Below are positions 1-8,683 of a DNA stretch of 18,658 nt, piece after piece. The notes beneath the pieces are model-generated. The model saw only the letters and a list, made by a program, of their open reading frames with translations. It searched no databases and was not told the origin of the DNA. The translations under genes and the position numbers were made by a program. Origin of the DNA: a bacterium (GTDB lineage Bacteria; Bacillota; Clostridia; Oscillospirales; Acutalibacteraceae); NCBI GenBank assembly GCA_020626545.1, contig JAHKZS010000242.1:1-18658 (forward strand). Direction: 5' to 3'. The first letter of the stretch is position 1; each line of letters opens with the position of its first letter.

Positions 1-1
1 T

Positions 2-2128
2 AAAAACGTGGCTAAAAACATTATCGTTTTCGTCGTAATAATTGGTATAGTTATACTCCCCGCGCTATATTCGTGGTTTAATATAGCGTCTAACTGGGAT
101 CCGTACTCAAACACAGCCGGATTAGATTTCGCCGTATGTACTAATGACGACGGCTATAAATACAATTCGCTTTCAATTAACGCGGGCGATAAAATAGTTG
201 ACAATCTTAAAGCCAATCCCAAAATGGGATGGGATTTTGTTTCGGAAAAGAAAGCGTTAGACGGAGTTAAAAACGGCAAATACTACGCCGCGGTAGTTAT
301 TCCGAAAGACTTTAGTAAAAACCTTTTCTCGATTACTACGGGTGACTTCAACCAGGCTAAGCTAAAATATTACTCAAACGAAAAGAGAAACGCTATCGCT
401 CCCAAAATTACAGACAAGGGCGCTGAAGCTATTGAGTCGGCTGTAAAATCAACCTACGTAGATAAGATGACTGAAACAATCGCTTCCGTTTTAAATATTA
501 CCGGGGACACTGTTTCGAGCTCTAAGAAGGAGCTTTCCGATAAGATAATATCGGCGTTAAATGATACTAAGGACGATATTAAAGCTTTCGGTAAAACAAA
601 CGACCTATTTGTAACTACTTTAAAATCCACAAACGAACTCTTAAAAACCAACGAGGATTTAGGTCCGAAGGTTAAATCAGCTTTAAATAAAGCGGGTGTT
701 ATGACATCCGATATAAAACAGGCATTAAAAGGACTGAGTTCTTCCTCACCCCAGATTACAGAATCGCTCGAGGATATCTTAGGCCAGGGCAGGGATTATA
801 TAAACGATGTTGACGAAGATTTAACCGAGGCTTTCGGCGATATAAGCGGCGATTCCGCAAGCGCTGCCGATAAGCTTTCCAAGGTTACTAAAATCAACAG
901 CAAGATTATAGATATAAACAATAAGGCGCTCACCGTTATCGGTAAAGTTCAGGACACTTTTCCGAAGCTTAAATTCACAAAGCTCACCAATAAGCTTAAA
1001 GCGTCGATTTCAAAACAGCAGAAAATTATCACCAAAATCAACAACGCTTGTAAGGTAATCAGAAATACGGGAAGCCTTCCCAAAAACACTCAAAACGAGA
1101 TTAAAACTCTCGTTTCGGAGGGTAAATCCGAATTGACCGGTATCAAGTCGGATTTCGCGGATAAAAAGAAAAGTATCGACAACTCCGTCGGTAAGGTTTA
1201 CTCGGCGCTTGACGATGTTTCGGAATTTGTTTCGTCAATCGGTTCGGGTAATTCCGTTAATAAAATTATTAACTCCGGCGAGGATACGGTAGATAATCTC
1301 ATCGATGTATTCAACAACATTAATGATATACTGGATAACGCCGATAAGAAAATTGATAACTTAATCGAAAGAGTTAACGATCTTAAAAACAGCAAGAAGA
1401 TTGAGAACTTCTTAACTCCGATCATCAACAATCCTAAGGCGCTCGGCAACTTTGTCGCGAGCCCTGTTGAAACAGAAAAAGAGAGAATCTATCCGATTGA
1501 GAATTACGGCTCGGCTATGACTCCTTTCTACACCTCGCTCGGCTTATGGGTAGGCGGAGTTGTGCTTGTGGCGGTTATAAGCGTAGCGTTCTCTAAGCGG
1601 GAGCTTAAAACTCTCAACAACCCCACACCGACTCAACTGTTCTTCGGACGTTACCTTATATTCTTTATCTTATCTCAGCTTCAGGCGCTCGTTATCGCTT
1701 TGGGAGATTTATTCTTCCTGAAAATTCAGTGTGCCGATCCGTTGTTATTCATAGTAGGAAGTATGATTTCAAGCTTTGTATATTCGCTTATTATCTACTC
1801 GTTAACTATCACATTCAGCGTGCTCGGAAAAGCGCTCTCGGTAATTATACTCGTACTCCAGGTAGCCGGCTCAGGCGGAACATTCCCGATAGAAGTTCTC
1901 CCCGCTCCGTTCAAGGCTATGTCGACTTATCTACCGTTTAAATACGGCATAAACGCTTTAAGAGAGGCGGTCGCGGGAGTGGATATAGGTTCGTACTGGA
2001 CTAATTTAGGAATACTTATGCTGTTCGTGTTAGGAGCGCTGTTTGTAGGATTATTCCTAAGACGTCCTTGTATGAAGGCGATAGAATTCTTTAACGAGAG
2101 AATAGAAGACAGCGATATTATTATTTAA
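2..2128 (+). CDS. YhgE/Pip-type membrane protein, N-terminus cut by window edge
   Basis: Membrane protein of the YhgE/Pip family (phage-infection-protein-like, related in layout to EsaA). Seen: a first membrane helix near the start containing ILPALYSWFNI and then NWDPYSNT, the family's hallmark N-terminal region. Next comes a long hydrophilic, Lys/Asp/Asn-rich and largely helical stretch of about 470 residues that would lie outside the membrane. About five hydrophobic segments follow between residues ~505 and ~685. The first possible start is GTG at position 8, but the frame is open to the edge and family members usually carry some 10-20 residues before the first helix, so the true start is probably outside the window. 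It lies only 18 bases before the V-ATPase operon on the same strand, suggesting co-transcription. The molecular function of YhgE proteins is not settled; Pip is known as a phage receptor factor. The family call is firm, the role unknown. Confidence 0.85.
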   Translation, partial: KNVAKNIIVFVVIIGIVILPALYSWFNIASNWDPYSNTAGLDFAVCTNDDGYKYNSLSINAGDKIVDNLKANPKMGWDFVSEKKALDGVKNGKYYAAVVIPKDFSKNLFSITTGDFNQAKLKYYSNEKRNAIAPKITDKGAEAIESAVKSTYVDKMTETIASVLNITGDTVSSSKKELSDKIISALNDTKDDIKAFGKTNDLFVTTLKSTNELLKTNEDLGPKVKSALNKAGVMTSDIKQALKGLSSSSPQITESLEDILGQGRDYINDVDEDLTEAFGDISGDSASAADKLSKVTKINSKIIDINNKALTVIGKVQDTFPKLKFTKLTNKLKASISKQQKIITKINNACKVIRNTGSLPKNTQNEIKTLVSEGKSELTGIKSDFADKKKSIDNSVGKVYSALDDVSEFVSSIGSGNSVNKIINSGEDTVDNLIDVFNNINDILDNADKKIDNLIERVNDLKNSKKIENFLTPIINNPKALGNFVASPVETEKERIYPIENYGSAMTPFYTSLGLWVGGVVLVAVISVAFSKRELKTLNNPTPTQLFFGRYLIFFILSQLQALVIALGDLFFLKIQCADPLLFIVGSMISSFVYSLIIYSLTITFSVLGKALSVIILVLQVAGSGGTFPIEVLPAPFKAMSTYLPFKYGINALREAVAGVDIGSYWTNLGILMLFVLGALFVGLFLRRPCMKAIEFFNERIEDSDIII

Positions 2129-2146
2129 TTTTGAGGAGAGAGTTCG

Positions 2147-2455
2147 ATGAAAGACGTAATTAAGGAACTCGTCGATATAGACGAACAAGCGAAAAAATAT
2201 AACGAGGAAACTAAAAAACAGAAAGAAGCCCTCGAAAACCAAATCGACGAAGAAGTTAAACAGATTCACGATAGATATATGGCTAACGCTAAAGTAAATG
2301 CCGAAGCTCAAAAAAAGCAAATTGAAAAAGAGAATCTCGAAAAATTCCAAGCTAACGAGGCAAAGAGAAAAGCTTCCGCCGAGAAGCTTCAAAAAAAGTT
2401 TGACGAAAACGCTGATAAATGGGTTAACGAAATCGTCGAAGATATACTAAAGTAA
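2147..2455 (+). CDS. ntpF: V-type ATPase peripheral stalk subunit G/H
   Basis: Short 102-residue protein made almost wholly of charged heptad-like helix (Lys/Glu/Gln/Ala rich, no membrane segment). This is the form expected of the G (also called H) subunit, which pairs with subunit E as the peripheral stalk holding the A3B3 head against subunit I. The sequence alone is low in specific motifs, so the call rests on coiled-coil character, length and its position as first gene of the ATPase operon. A GAGGAG ribosome site precedes the ATG. The gene symbol follows Enterococcus hirae naming and is the least certain of the set. Confidence 0.8.
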   Translation: MKDVIKELVDIDEQAKKYNEETKKQKEALENQIDEEVKQIHDRYMANAKVNAEAQKKQIEKENLEKFQANEAKRKASAEKLQKKFDENADKWVNEIVEDILK

Positions 2456-2461
2456 GAAATT

Positions 2462-2483
2462 AACCTTGCGTGAGGTTCTTTTT
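2462..2483 (+). promoter_or_regulatory. Weak hairpin plus T-run between stalk subunit G/H and C
   Basis: In the 62-base gap there is a 5-bp inverted repeat (AACCT / AGGTT, 6-base loop) followed directly by C and five T. It resembles a weak intrinsic terminator. It could trim read-through and make the first-gene subunit more abundant than the single-copy subunit C, but the stem is short and this is only a suggestion. Confidence 0.25.
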
Positions 2484-2517
2484 ACAGAGGCTGAACGCTT
2501 GACAAGGAGTAATAACA

Positions 2518-3546
2518 ATGTCAGGTACAAGCTACGCCGCTTATACGCGGGTAAAGGCAAAATACGGCAAACGGCTCACGGAAAAAGACTATAAGGCGCT
2601 TTTGGACTGTGAAAAAGTTTCCGATGTTATGGCATATTTAAAATCAAATACACACTATATTAACGCTTTCGGTGAAGCGAATGAGCGCGGAATCAGGCGC
2701 GGACTTTTCGAAAGTTTGTTGCGACAGTATCAGATAAACGAGTATGATACGATATGTCGTTTTGAGTTAAGCTTGGGCGAAGATATCTCTCACTATATCG
2801 CCCATAAAACCGAAATCGACGAGATTATCCGAATCCTTACAAAGCTTAATTCGAGAGACGAGCAGGTTTATCACCTGACCGTACCCGCGCATATTGCGAA
2901 AAAGACCTCGATTAAACTAAACACACTCGCTAACGCGGAAAACTACGAACAGTTTTTAGAAGCTGTGAGGGGAACGTCTTACGAGCCGATACTTAAACAG
3001 TTTAACGTAAAAAACGGCGAACGTATTCCCATTACCGAAATAGAAAACAAGCTTTACACGAAACTTTGTAAAGAGCTTTTCGAAGCGATAAGTAAGCTTG
3101 ACGAAACTGAAAAAGAGGAGCTCAAAGAGCTTTTGCAGATTTCAATAGACTGCCGTAACTTTTTAAATATAGTTCGTTTAAAGAATTATTATGTCGCTGA
3201 CGATAAAATAATAGCTAAATATATACTCCCCTACGGAAGTATAAAAGATAAGGTTATTTTCGATATGTGCGCGGCGGACGACGTTGAATCCGTTTACAAT
3301 ATTATGGCTAAAACCAGAACGGGTAAAATACTTAAAAAAATAGACAGCGAGCAAATTGACGAACTCGAGCTGCTCGTAAGATTCAAAAAAGCCCGCCACA
3401 ATATTTATTTTTCGGACAGTCCCGCGACTGTTATGATGTCCTACATTTTCCTTTGTGAAATTGAGTTGCATAATTTAATATGTATTATCGAGGGCGCGAG
3501 GTACAATGTAGATAAAGAAGTTATAAAACCATTACTAATATATTAA
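2518..3546 (+). CDS. ntpC: V-type ATPase subunit C (AC39/d-like central stalk cap)
   Basis: A soluble 342-residue, helix-rich protein, the usual length for bacterial V-type subunit C (the d/AC39 family). This subunit sits on the membrane rotor ring and connects it to the central stalk D-F. Visible family features are the N-terminal YAAYTRVKAKYGKRLT region and a C-terminal stretch ending in EIELHNLICIIEGARY, matching the typical closing helix of the family (ke-E-xx-nl-xx-I-xxg). An AAGGAG ribosome site lies at the normal distance before the ATG. It stands between the G/H and I genes, the standard place in clostridial operons. Confidence 0.92.
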   Translation: MSGTSYAAYTRVKAKYGKRLTEKDYKALLDCEKVSDVMAYLKSNTHYINAFGEANERGIRRGLFESLLRQYQINEYDTICRFELSLGEDISHYIAHKTEIDEIIRILTKLNSRDEQVYHLTVPAHIAKKTSIKLNTLANAENYEQFLEAVRGTSYEPILKQFNVKNGERIPITEIENKLYTKLCKELFEAISKLDETEKEELKELLQISIDCRNFLNIVRLKNYYVADDKIIAKYILPYGSIKDKVIFDMCAADDVESVYNIMAKTRTGKILKKIDSEQIDELELLVRFKKARHNIYFSDSPATVMMSYIFLCEIELHNLICIIEGARYNVDKEVIKPLLIY

Positions 3547-3554
3547 TAGTCTGT

Positions 3555-3564
3555 AAGGAGGTGA
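3555..3564 (+). promoter_or_regulatory. Near-complete Shine-Dalgarno site for subunit I
   Basis: AAGGAGGTGA is an uninterrupted ten-base match to the 16S anti-Shine-Dalgarno end. It is followed after 6 bases by TTG at 3571, in frame with subunit I. The strength of the site supports TTG as the real start despite its being a rare codon. Confidence 0.8.
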
Positions 3565-3570
3565 TTTGAA

Positions 3571-5514
3571 TTGAGTGTTGAAAATATAAAAGCTTTCAGT
3601 ATTATCGGCCATAAAAGAGCGATAGACGACTTAGTTTCCGTACTCGGAAAGTCAAAAGTTTTCCAGCCCGACGAGGTAAGCAACTTCTACTCTGATATTC
3701 AGGGGTTTAACCGATTTACTTCCCAGAGCAAGTACAGCGAACCTCTTAACCGCATCTCTAATGTGATGAAGATACTTTCGATTACGCCCAGATATATCCG
3801 AACGAAGAAAAAGTTTAACCCTGATTTTGAGACTATCGACAGTTATTCGATAAGATTATCGGAAAAAGTCGAGGCTCTCGAAAATAAAAGGTCGGCGCTT
3901 CAAAAGGAATATAACGAATGTAAAAGAGCTAAAGAGGAAACGAGCCACTTTGTTTCTATCGACAGGAATATTGAAGAACTGCTTGAGATGGAATATGTTA
4001 AAGCGGTATTCGGACGTATTCCCAAGGAAAACGTAAAAAAGCTCGGCACAGAGAATTTTAAAACCGATTTTATCGAGTTTATCCCCTGTTCCGAAGAAGG
4101 CACTTACATATGGGCGGTATATTTCGTTCCGATTACTCAGTACGAAAAAGCGGAGAGAATCTTCTCTAGACTGTATTTCGAAAAAAGTTCTTTCGGCTCT
4201 ATGGAAGAGGCTCCCGAAGAAAAGTACAAAAGACTTAAAGCGGATGTTGAAAAGCTTAAAAAACAGCTCGATCAAATCAACAAAAAAATTGAAAATTATT
4301 CGTCGGAAAAGGAAAAGAAGATTCTTAGCTACTACACTAAAGCGGCTGAATTTAATCTTCACCAGACGATAAAAACTCACGCTATGGAAAGAGGCGAAAG
4401 CTTCTGTCTTACAGGCTGGGTTCCTGAGAAACAAGCTAAGGAGATTAAAACTAAGCTTGAGAGTATAGAAAGCGTGGAAGTAAGCGTTTCCAACGGTAAC
4501 GACGAGCTACAGCTCTCTCCTCCCGTAAAGCTTAAAAACTTCTTCCTCGCGCGTCCGTTCCAGTTCTACACTGAGATGTACGGAGTACCTAAGTACAAGG
4601 AAATTGACCCGACAGCGTTTATAGCGTTTACGTACGTAGTTCTGTTCGGAATAATGTTCGGAGATGTCGGTCACGGATTCCTCGTTATGATCGCCGGAGC
4701 GCTTATGTGGTTCGTGAGACGGATGGCTATCGGAAAGATACTTCTTCCCTGCGGATTCTCGGGAATGGTATTCGGAGCTTTATACGGAAGCGTATTCGGT
4801 TACGAAACAGGTATGGACTGGTTCTACAAGGGTATTCTTCATATGGAAGAAAAACCGATTGAGGTAATGAGTTCATCCTTTACGAGTAATATACTTTTAA
4901 TCGCGGTCGGGATAGGTATGTCGCTTTTATGCGTGGCGATGCTTCTGAACATCTACACATCAATCAGGCAAGGCGACTTCGGTAAAGCGATTTTTGATAC
5001 AAGCGGAGTTTGCGGACTTATATTTTACGCGATGATATGCGCGGGACTGGTCGGTATGATTATATTTAACACCAACCTGTTCAGCGTACCCTATATACTT
5101 ATAATCGCGTTTATGTTTATACTTATATTCTTAAGAGAACCGCTCTCTAAGCTCGTAAACGGTCGAAAAGACTGGGCTCCTGAAAGCTGGGGCAACTTTG
5201 TACTCGAAAATGTTTTTGAGTCTATAGAAGTTCTTTTGAGTTATGTTTCAAATACTATGAGTTTTCTAAGAGTCGCGGCTTTCGTACTCGTTCACGCGGG
5301 TATGATGCAGGTTGTATTCACCTTGGCGGATACCGCGGGCACGGTAGCTTACTACCCTGTTGTCGTTATAGGCAACCTGCTTGTGTGCGCTTTGGAAGCG
5401 CTTCTCGTATCGATTCAGGTACTTAGACTTGAATACTACGAAATGTTCAGCAGATTCTACTCGGGCGAAGGCAGACCTTATGAGCCTGTTAAACTCAGAT
5501 TAGGAAGAAATTAA
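3571..5514 (+). CDS. ntpI: V-type ATPase subunit I (membrane stator, a-subunit)
   Basis: A 647-residue protein, full length for the family. The N-terminal half is cytoplasmic, with long charged coiled coils around residues 85-115 and 215-255; it binds the peripheral stalks. The C-terminal half from about residue 330 is membrane-embedded with about eight hydrophobic helices. Family marks seen: the ARPFQFYTEMYGVPKYKEIDPT entry into the first helix, the FGIMFGDVGHG motif, and SFLRVAAF with Arg567, the conserved arginine facing the rotor carboxylate during ion transfer. Translation starts at TTG behind an exceptionally strong ribosome site. It lies between subunits C and K, and works with K to form the ion channel. 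Confidence 0.96.
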   Translation: MSVENIKAFSIIGHKRAIDDLVSVLGKSKVFQPDEVSNFYSDIQGFNRFTSQSKYSEPLNRISNVMKILSITPRYIRTKKKFNPDFETIDSYSIRLSEKVEALENKRSALQKEYNECKRAKEETSHFVSIDRNIEELLEMEYVKAVFGRIPKENVKKLGTENFKTDFIEFIPCSEEGTYIWAVYFVPITQYEKAERIFSRLYFEKSSFGSMEEAPEEKYKRLKADVEKLKKQLDQINKKIENYSSEKEKKILSYYTKAAEFNLHQTIKTHAMERGESFCLTGWVPEKQAKEIKTKLESIESVEVSVSNGNDELQLSPPVKLKNFFLARPFQFYTEMYGVPKYKEIDPTAFIAFTYVVLFGIMFGDVGHGFLVMIAGALMWFVRRMAIGKILLPCGFSGMVFGALYGSVFGYETGMDWFYKGILHMEEKPIEVMSSSFTSNILLIAVGIGMSLLCVAMLLNIYTSIRQGDFGKAIFDTSGVCGLIFYAMICAGLVGMIIFNTNLFSVPYILIIAFMFILIFLREPLSKLVNGRKDWAPESWGNFVLENVFESIEVLLSYVSNTMSFLRVAAFVLVHAGMMQVVFTLADTAGTVAYYPVVVIGNLLVCALEALLVSIQVLRLEYYEMFSRFYSGEGRPYEPVKLRLGRN

Positions 5515-5542
5515 TATATAAATAATATCTGGAGGTTTTATT

Positions 5543-5977
5543 ATGACTTTATTTAACGCTTTATTACTTACATTACCCGTAATTTTCTTAATTCTTTCGG
5601 TAGTTATCGCTACCAAATCTTTCCAAAAAGGCAAGAACGCTAAGCGTTCATTACTCTTACAGCTCACTTCTTTCGGCGCTGTAGCCGCTTTCTGTTTAGT
5701 ATGCCCTGTTGTTGCGGGCGCGGTAGGCGGAGCTCCCGCTGACGCGGCAGGTTCACTCGAGCCTGTAGCTAAAGGTCTTCAGTACTTAGGCGCGGGTCTT
5801 TCTACAGGTATCGCATGTATAGGCGGCGGTATCGCGGTTGGACACGGCGCTCCCGCGGCTATCGGCGCGGCGGCTGAGGATCCGAAAAACTTCGGTAAAG
5901 CTATCATCTTCGTTGCGCTCGGCGAAGGTATCGCTCTTTACGGTATGCTTATCTCTATCCTTATTCTCAACGGTTAA
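5543..5977 (+). CDS. ntpK: V-type ATPase proteolipid subunit K (rotor c-ring)
   Basis: A 144-residue, very hydrophobic protein with four helices (about 5-24, 38-62, 76-100, 118-141), the duplicated-hairpin form of V-type K subunits. Helix 4 carries GEGIALYG with Glu128, the ion-binding carboxylate. Helix 2 has no acidic residue, so there is one ion site per four helices, as is usual for V-type rotors. The second hairpin is Gly/Ala-rich and typical (ACIGGGIAVG, AAIGAAAEDP). The first hairpin is quite different from the second, so the internal duplication is hard to see. Whether it moves Na+ or H+ cannot be decided by eye; Gln80 near helix 3 is a possible Na+ ligand. A GGAGG site precedes the ATG. 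Confidence 0.94.
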   Translation: MTLFNALLLTLPVIFLILSVVIATKSFQKGKNAKRSLLLQLTSFGAVAAFCLVCPVVAGAVGGAPADAAGSLEPVAKGLQYLGAGLSTGIACIGGGIAVGHGAPAAIGAAAEDPKNFGKAIIFVALGEGIALYGMLISILILNG

Positions 5978-5979
5978 TT

Positions 5980-6288
5980 ATGAAGTATTATCTTATAAGC
6001 GATAATGTTGATACCCAGATGGGTATGAGACTTGCGGGAATTGAGGGTGTTGTTGTTCATTCGGAAGAACACATCCGCGAGTCGCTTCTAAAGGCTATGA
6101 ACGACCCTGAGATAGCGGTAATCCTTATGACAGAAACGCTCGTATCTAAATGCCCGGATTTAGTCTATGACCTTAAGCTTAACAGACAGCGTCCGCTTAT
6201 TGTGGAAATTCCCGACCGTCACGGAAACGGAAGAACCGCGGACAGTATTACAAAATACGTACAGGAAGCTATCGGAGTTAAGCTGTAA
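5980..6288 (+). CDS. ntpG: V-type ATPase subunit F (central stalk)
   Basis: A small soluble alpha/beta protein of 102 residues with the family start KYYLISDNVDT, followed by a Gly-Met-Arg-Leu-Ala-Gly-Ile-Glu-Gly turn, a central ILMTETL strand and PLIVEIPDRHG near the C-terminus. Subunit F binds subunit D in the rotating central stalk and can modulate ATPase activity. Its ATG follows the K stop codon by two bases with no good separate ribosome site, so translation is probably coupled to K. The symbol follows Enterococcus hirae naming, in which subunit F is NtpG. Confidence 0.92.
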   Translation: MKYYLISDNVDTQMGMRLAGIEGVVVHSEEHIRESLLKAMNDPEIAVILMTETLVSKCPDLVYDLKLNRQRPLIVEIPDRHGNGRTADSITKYVQEAIGVKL

Positions 6289-6308
6289 ACAAATAAACGA
6301 GGTAAAGT

Positions 6309-6902
6309 ATGATTAACGACAATAAATCAAGTAGATTTTTGGATGCTATTAATAGATATAACAAAGAAGAAAGAGCTAAAATAGTATCAGAAATCGAAGG
6401 AAAAAAACAGGAAGCTGTAAAAAAAGCCGAGTTACAAGCTAAGGCTGACGCGGATAAGTATATTAAAAAGCTTGTTTCCGCCGCAGAAACCGCTGTTACA
6501 AGTAAGTACGCGGTAAAAAATCTTGAATCTCAAGGCGAAATCTTTAAGACACGCGATAAGATGCTTAAGGAGATATTCGACAGATGTGAGAAAAAGCTTA
6601 TTGACTTTACAAATTCTGACGAATATAAGAACAAGCTTATCTCCTACGCCGAGGAAATCGCTCAGACATTCGGCGATAAAGCCTGTATCGTATACGTAAA
6701 GAACGATGACCTCAAATTCGAAAACGATATTAAAGGCGTATTCTCGGGAGAGGTTACGGTCGAAGGAGATTTGGAAATACGCATTGGCGGTCTAAGAGGT
6801 TACTGCAAGGAACTAAAGCTTGTAGCGGATAACACTCTCGACAGCAAACTCGAAAATAAAAAGAGCTGGTTTGTTGAGAACGCGGATTTGAAAATCAGCT
6901 GA
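6309..6902 (+). CDS. ntpE: V-type ATPase peripheral stalk subunit E
   Basis: A 197-residue protein, the usual size. The first ~95 residues are a long charged helix rich in Lys, Glu and Ala that would pair with the G/H subunit. The rest is a globular domain that contacts the top of subunit B, ending in the family-like IRIGGLRGYCKELKLVADNTLDSKL region, which resembles the conserved Gly-Gly followed by D-N-T-L-D/xRL pattern. A GAGGT ribosome site lies before the ATG. The next gene, A, begins 18 bases after its stop. Confidence 0.93.
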   Translation: MINDNKSSRFLDAINRYNKEERAKIVSEIEGKKQEAVKKAELQAKADADKYIKKLVSAAETAVTSKYAVKNLESQGEIFKTRDKMLKEIFDRCEKKLIDFTNSDEYKNKLISYAEEIAQTFGDKACIVYVKNDDLKFENDIKGVFSGEVTVEGDLEIRIGGLRGYCKELKLVADNTLDSKLENKKSWFVENADLKIS

Positions 6903-6919
6903 GTTAGTGAGATGAAATT

Positions 6920-8671
6920 ATGGAAAAGAATGTAATTTATGGTATTAACGGTCCTGTAATTACAGTAAAAGGTCCTACTGAATTTAAAATGATGGAAATG
7001 GTTCATGTAGGAAAAGAGAACCTTGTCGGCGAGATTATCGGTATTAACGATGAATATACCACCGTACAGGTTTACGAGGAAACTACAGGACTTAAACCCG
7101 GGGATCCTATTACGGGTACAGGAAATCCTATGAACGTACTTTTGGGACCCGGTATAATAGACAATATTTTTGACGGTATTGAGCGTCCGCTTAAAGCAAT
7201 TGAGGAAGAATCAGGCGCGTTTATAAGCCGCGGCTCTCAGGTTAACTCTCTCGATGACCAAAAGCTTTGGAACGTTACTATGAAGGTCAAGGTCGGCGAT
7301 AAGCTAAAGGGCGGAGAGATTTACGCTACTTTACCCGAAACCGCCATTATCGAGCACAGACTTATGGTGCCTCCCGCTATTTCGGGTGAGATTACCGAGG
7401 TAAAGCCCGACGGCGAGTATAAGCTTTTCGATACAATAGCCAAGATTAAGGACGAGCTCGGAGTTGAGCACAACTTAACCTTGTGCCAGAAATGGCCTAT
7501 CAGATATTCCAGACCTATCGAGGAAAGATTATCTACAACCGTTCCGCTTATTACCGGCCAGCGTGTTATGGACACAATGTTCCCTATCGCTAAGGGCGGC
7601 GCCGCCGCTATTCCGGGAGGATTCGGAACAGGTAAAACAATGAACCAGCATCAGCTCGCTAAATGGTGCGACGCTGATATTATCGTGTATGTAGGATGCG
7701 GAGAGCGCGGCAACGAGATGTCGCAGGTACTCGACGAATTCTCGGAGCTTATAGACCCTAAGTCAAACCGACCGATGACAGACCGTACAGTACTTATAGC
7801 TAACACATCGAATATGCCTGTCGCGGCTCGTGAGGCGTCTATCTACACAGGTATTACGCTTGCTGAGTATTATCGCGATATGGGTTACGACGTAGCTATA
7901 ATGGCGGATTCAACATCGAGATGGGCTGAGGCGTTAAGAGAGATTTCGGGACGACTTGAGGAAATGCCCGCCGAGGAAGGTTTCCCCGCGTATCTTCCCT
8001 CCAGGCTCGCAGAGTTCTATGAGAGAGCGGGACGAGTTAAGACACTCTCGCATGATAACGGCTCGGTAACAATTATCGGCGCGGTTTCTCCGCAGGGTTC
8101 GGACTTCTCGGAGCCGGTTACTCAGAACACCAAGAGATTCACACGTGTATTCTGGGCGCTTGATAAGGCGTTAGCTTACGCCAGACACTACCCCGCGATT
8201 AACTGGATGGAATCCTACAGCGAGTATTTTAACGACTTAGATCCGTGGTTTAACGAGCATTTAGGCCCTGATTTTGTGGAATACAGAAACAGAGTTTCAG
8301 CCTTACTTCAGGAAGAAAGCGCTCTTATGGAGATTGTTAAACTCATCGGCTCGGATGTTCTTCCCGACGACCAGAAGCTCGTTATCGAAACCGCTAAGGC
8401 TATCAGAGTAGGATTCCTTCAGCAGAACGCTTTCCACGCGGAAGACACTTACGTACCGCTTGAGAAGCAGATGAAGATGATGGGAGTTATACTTCACCTT
8501 TACGACAGAGCAAAAGAGGTTATCGCTAAGGAAATTCCGATTTCTACAATTCTTAAGCTCGGACTTTTCGACAAGCTCAGCAAAATGAAGTACGATATTC
8601 CTAATAATAAACTCGAAATGTTTGACGATTACGATAAAGAAATCGACAAGAAAATTGATGAAATTCTTTAA
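6920..8671 (+). CDS. ntpA: V-type ATPase catalytic subunit A
   Basis: Catalytic subunit that hydrolyses or makes ATP at the A/B interfaces of the A3B3 head. It is 583 residues, full length, with the N-terminal beta barrel, the bulge domain specific to A subunits (about residues 110-190), the nucleotide domain and the helical C-terminal domain. Key residues: P-loop GGFGTGKT at 233-240 with Lys239 and Thr240, and catalytic Glu262 in GCGERGNEM, followed by DSTSRWAEALREISGRLEEMP. A common form of the loop is GPFG(S/A)GKT; the GG and T variants here keep the essential GKT. It is intact and the best-conserved protein in the window. Confidence 0.98.
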   Translation: MEKNVIYGINGPVITVKGPTEFKMMEMVHVGKENLVGEIIGINDEYTTVQVYEETTGLKPGDPITGTGNPMNVLLGPGIIDNIFDGIERPLKAIEEESGAFISRGSQVNSLDDQKLWNVTMKVKVGDKLKGGEIYATLPETAIIEHRLMVPPAISGEITEVKPDGEYKLFDTIAKIKDELGVEHNLTLCQKWPIRYSRPIEERLSTTVPLITGQRVMDTMFPIAKGGAAAIPGGFGTGKTMNQHQLAKWCDADIIVYVGCGERGNEMSQVLDEFSELIDPKSNRPMTDRTVLIANTSNMPVAAREASIYTGITLAEYYRDMGYDVAIMADSTSRWAEALREISGRLEEMPAEEGFPAYLPSRLAEFYERAGRVKTLSHDNGSVTIIGAVSPQGSDFSEPVTQNTKRFTRVFWALDKALAYARHYPAINWMESYSEYFNDLDPWFNEHLGPDFVEYRNRVSALLQEESALMEIVKLIGSDVLPDDQKLVIETAKAIRVGFLQQNAFHAEDTYVPLEKQMKMMGVILHLYDRAKEVIAKEIPISTILKLGLFDKLSKMKYDIPNNKLEMFDDYDKEIDKKIDEIL

Positions 8672-8683
8672 GGAGACACAATT

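Noticed and set aside
2499..2504. TTGACA upstream of subunit C, a possible -35 box
   Set aside because: The subunit C start lies only 13 bases further on and there is no -10 box at the right distance; it overlaps the ribosome-site region.
3856..4434. 192-codon open frame on the minus strand inside subunit I
   Set aside because: It is antisense to the coiled-coil region of a certain gene, with Phe/Leu-rich translation typical of the complement of Lys/Glu codons.
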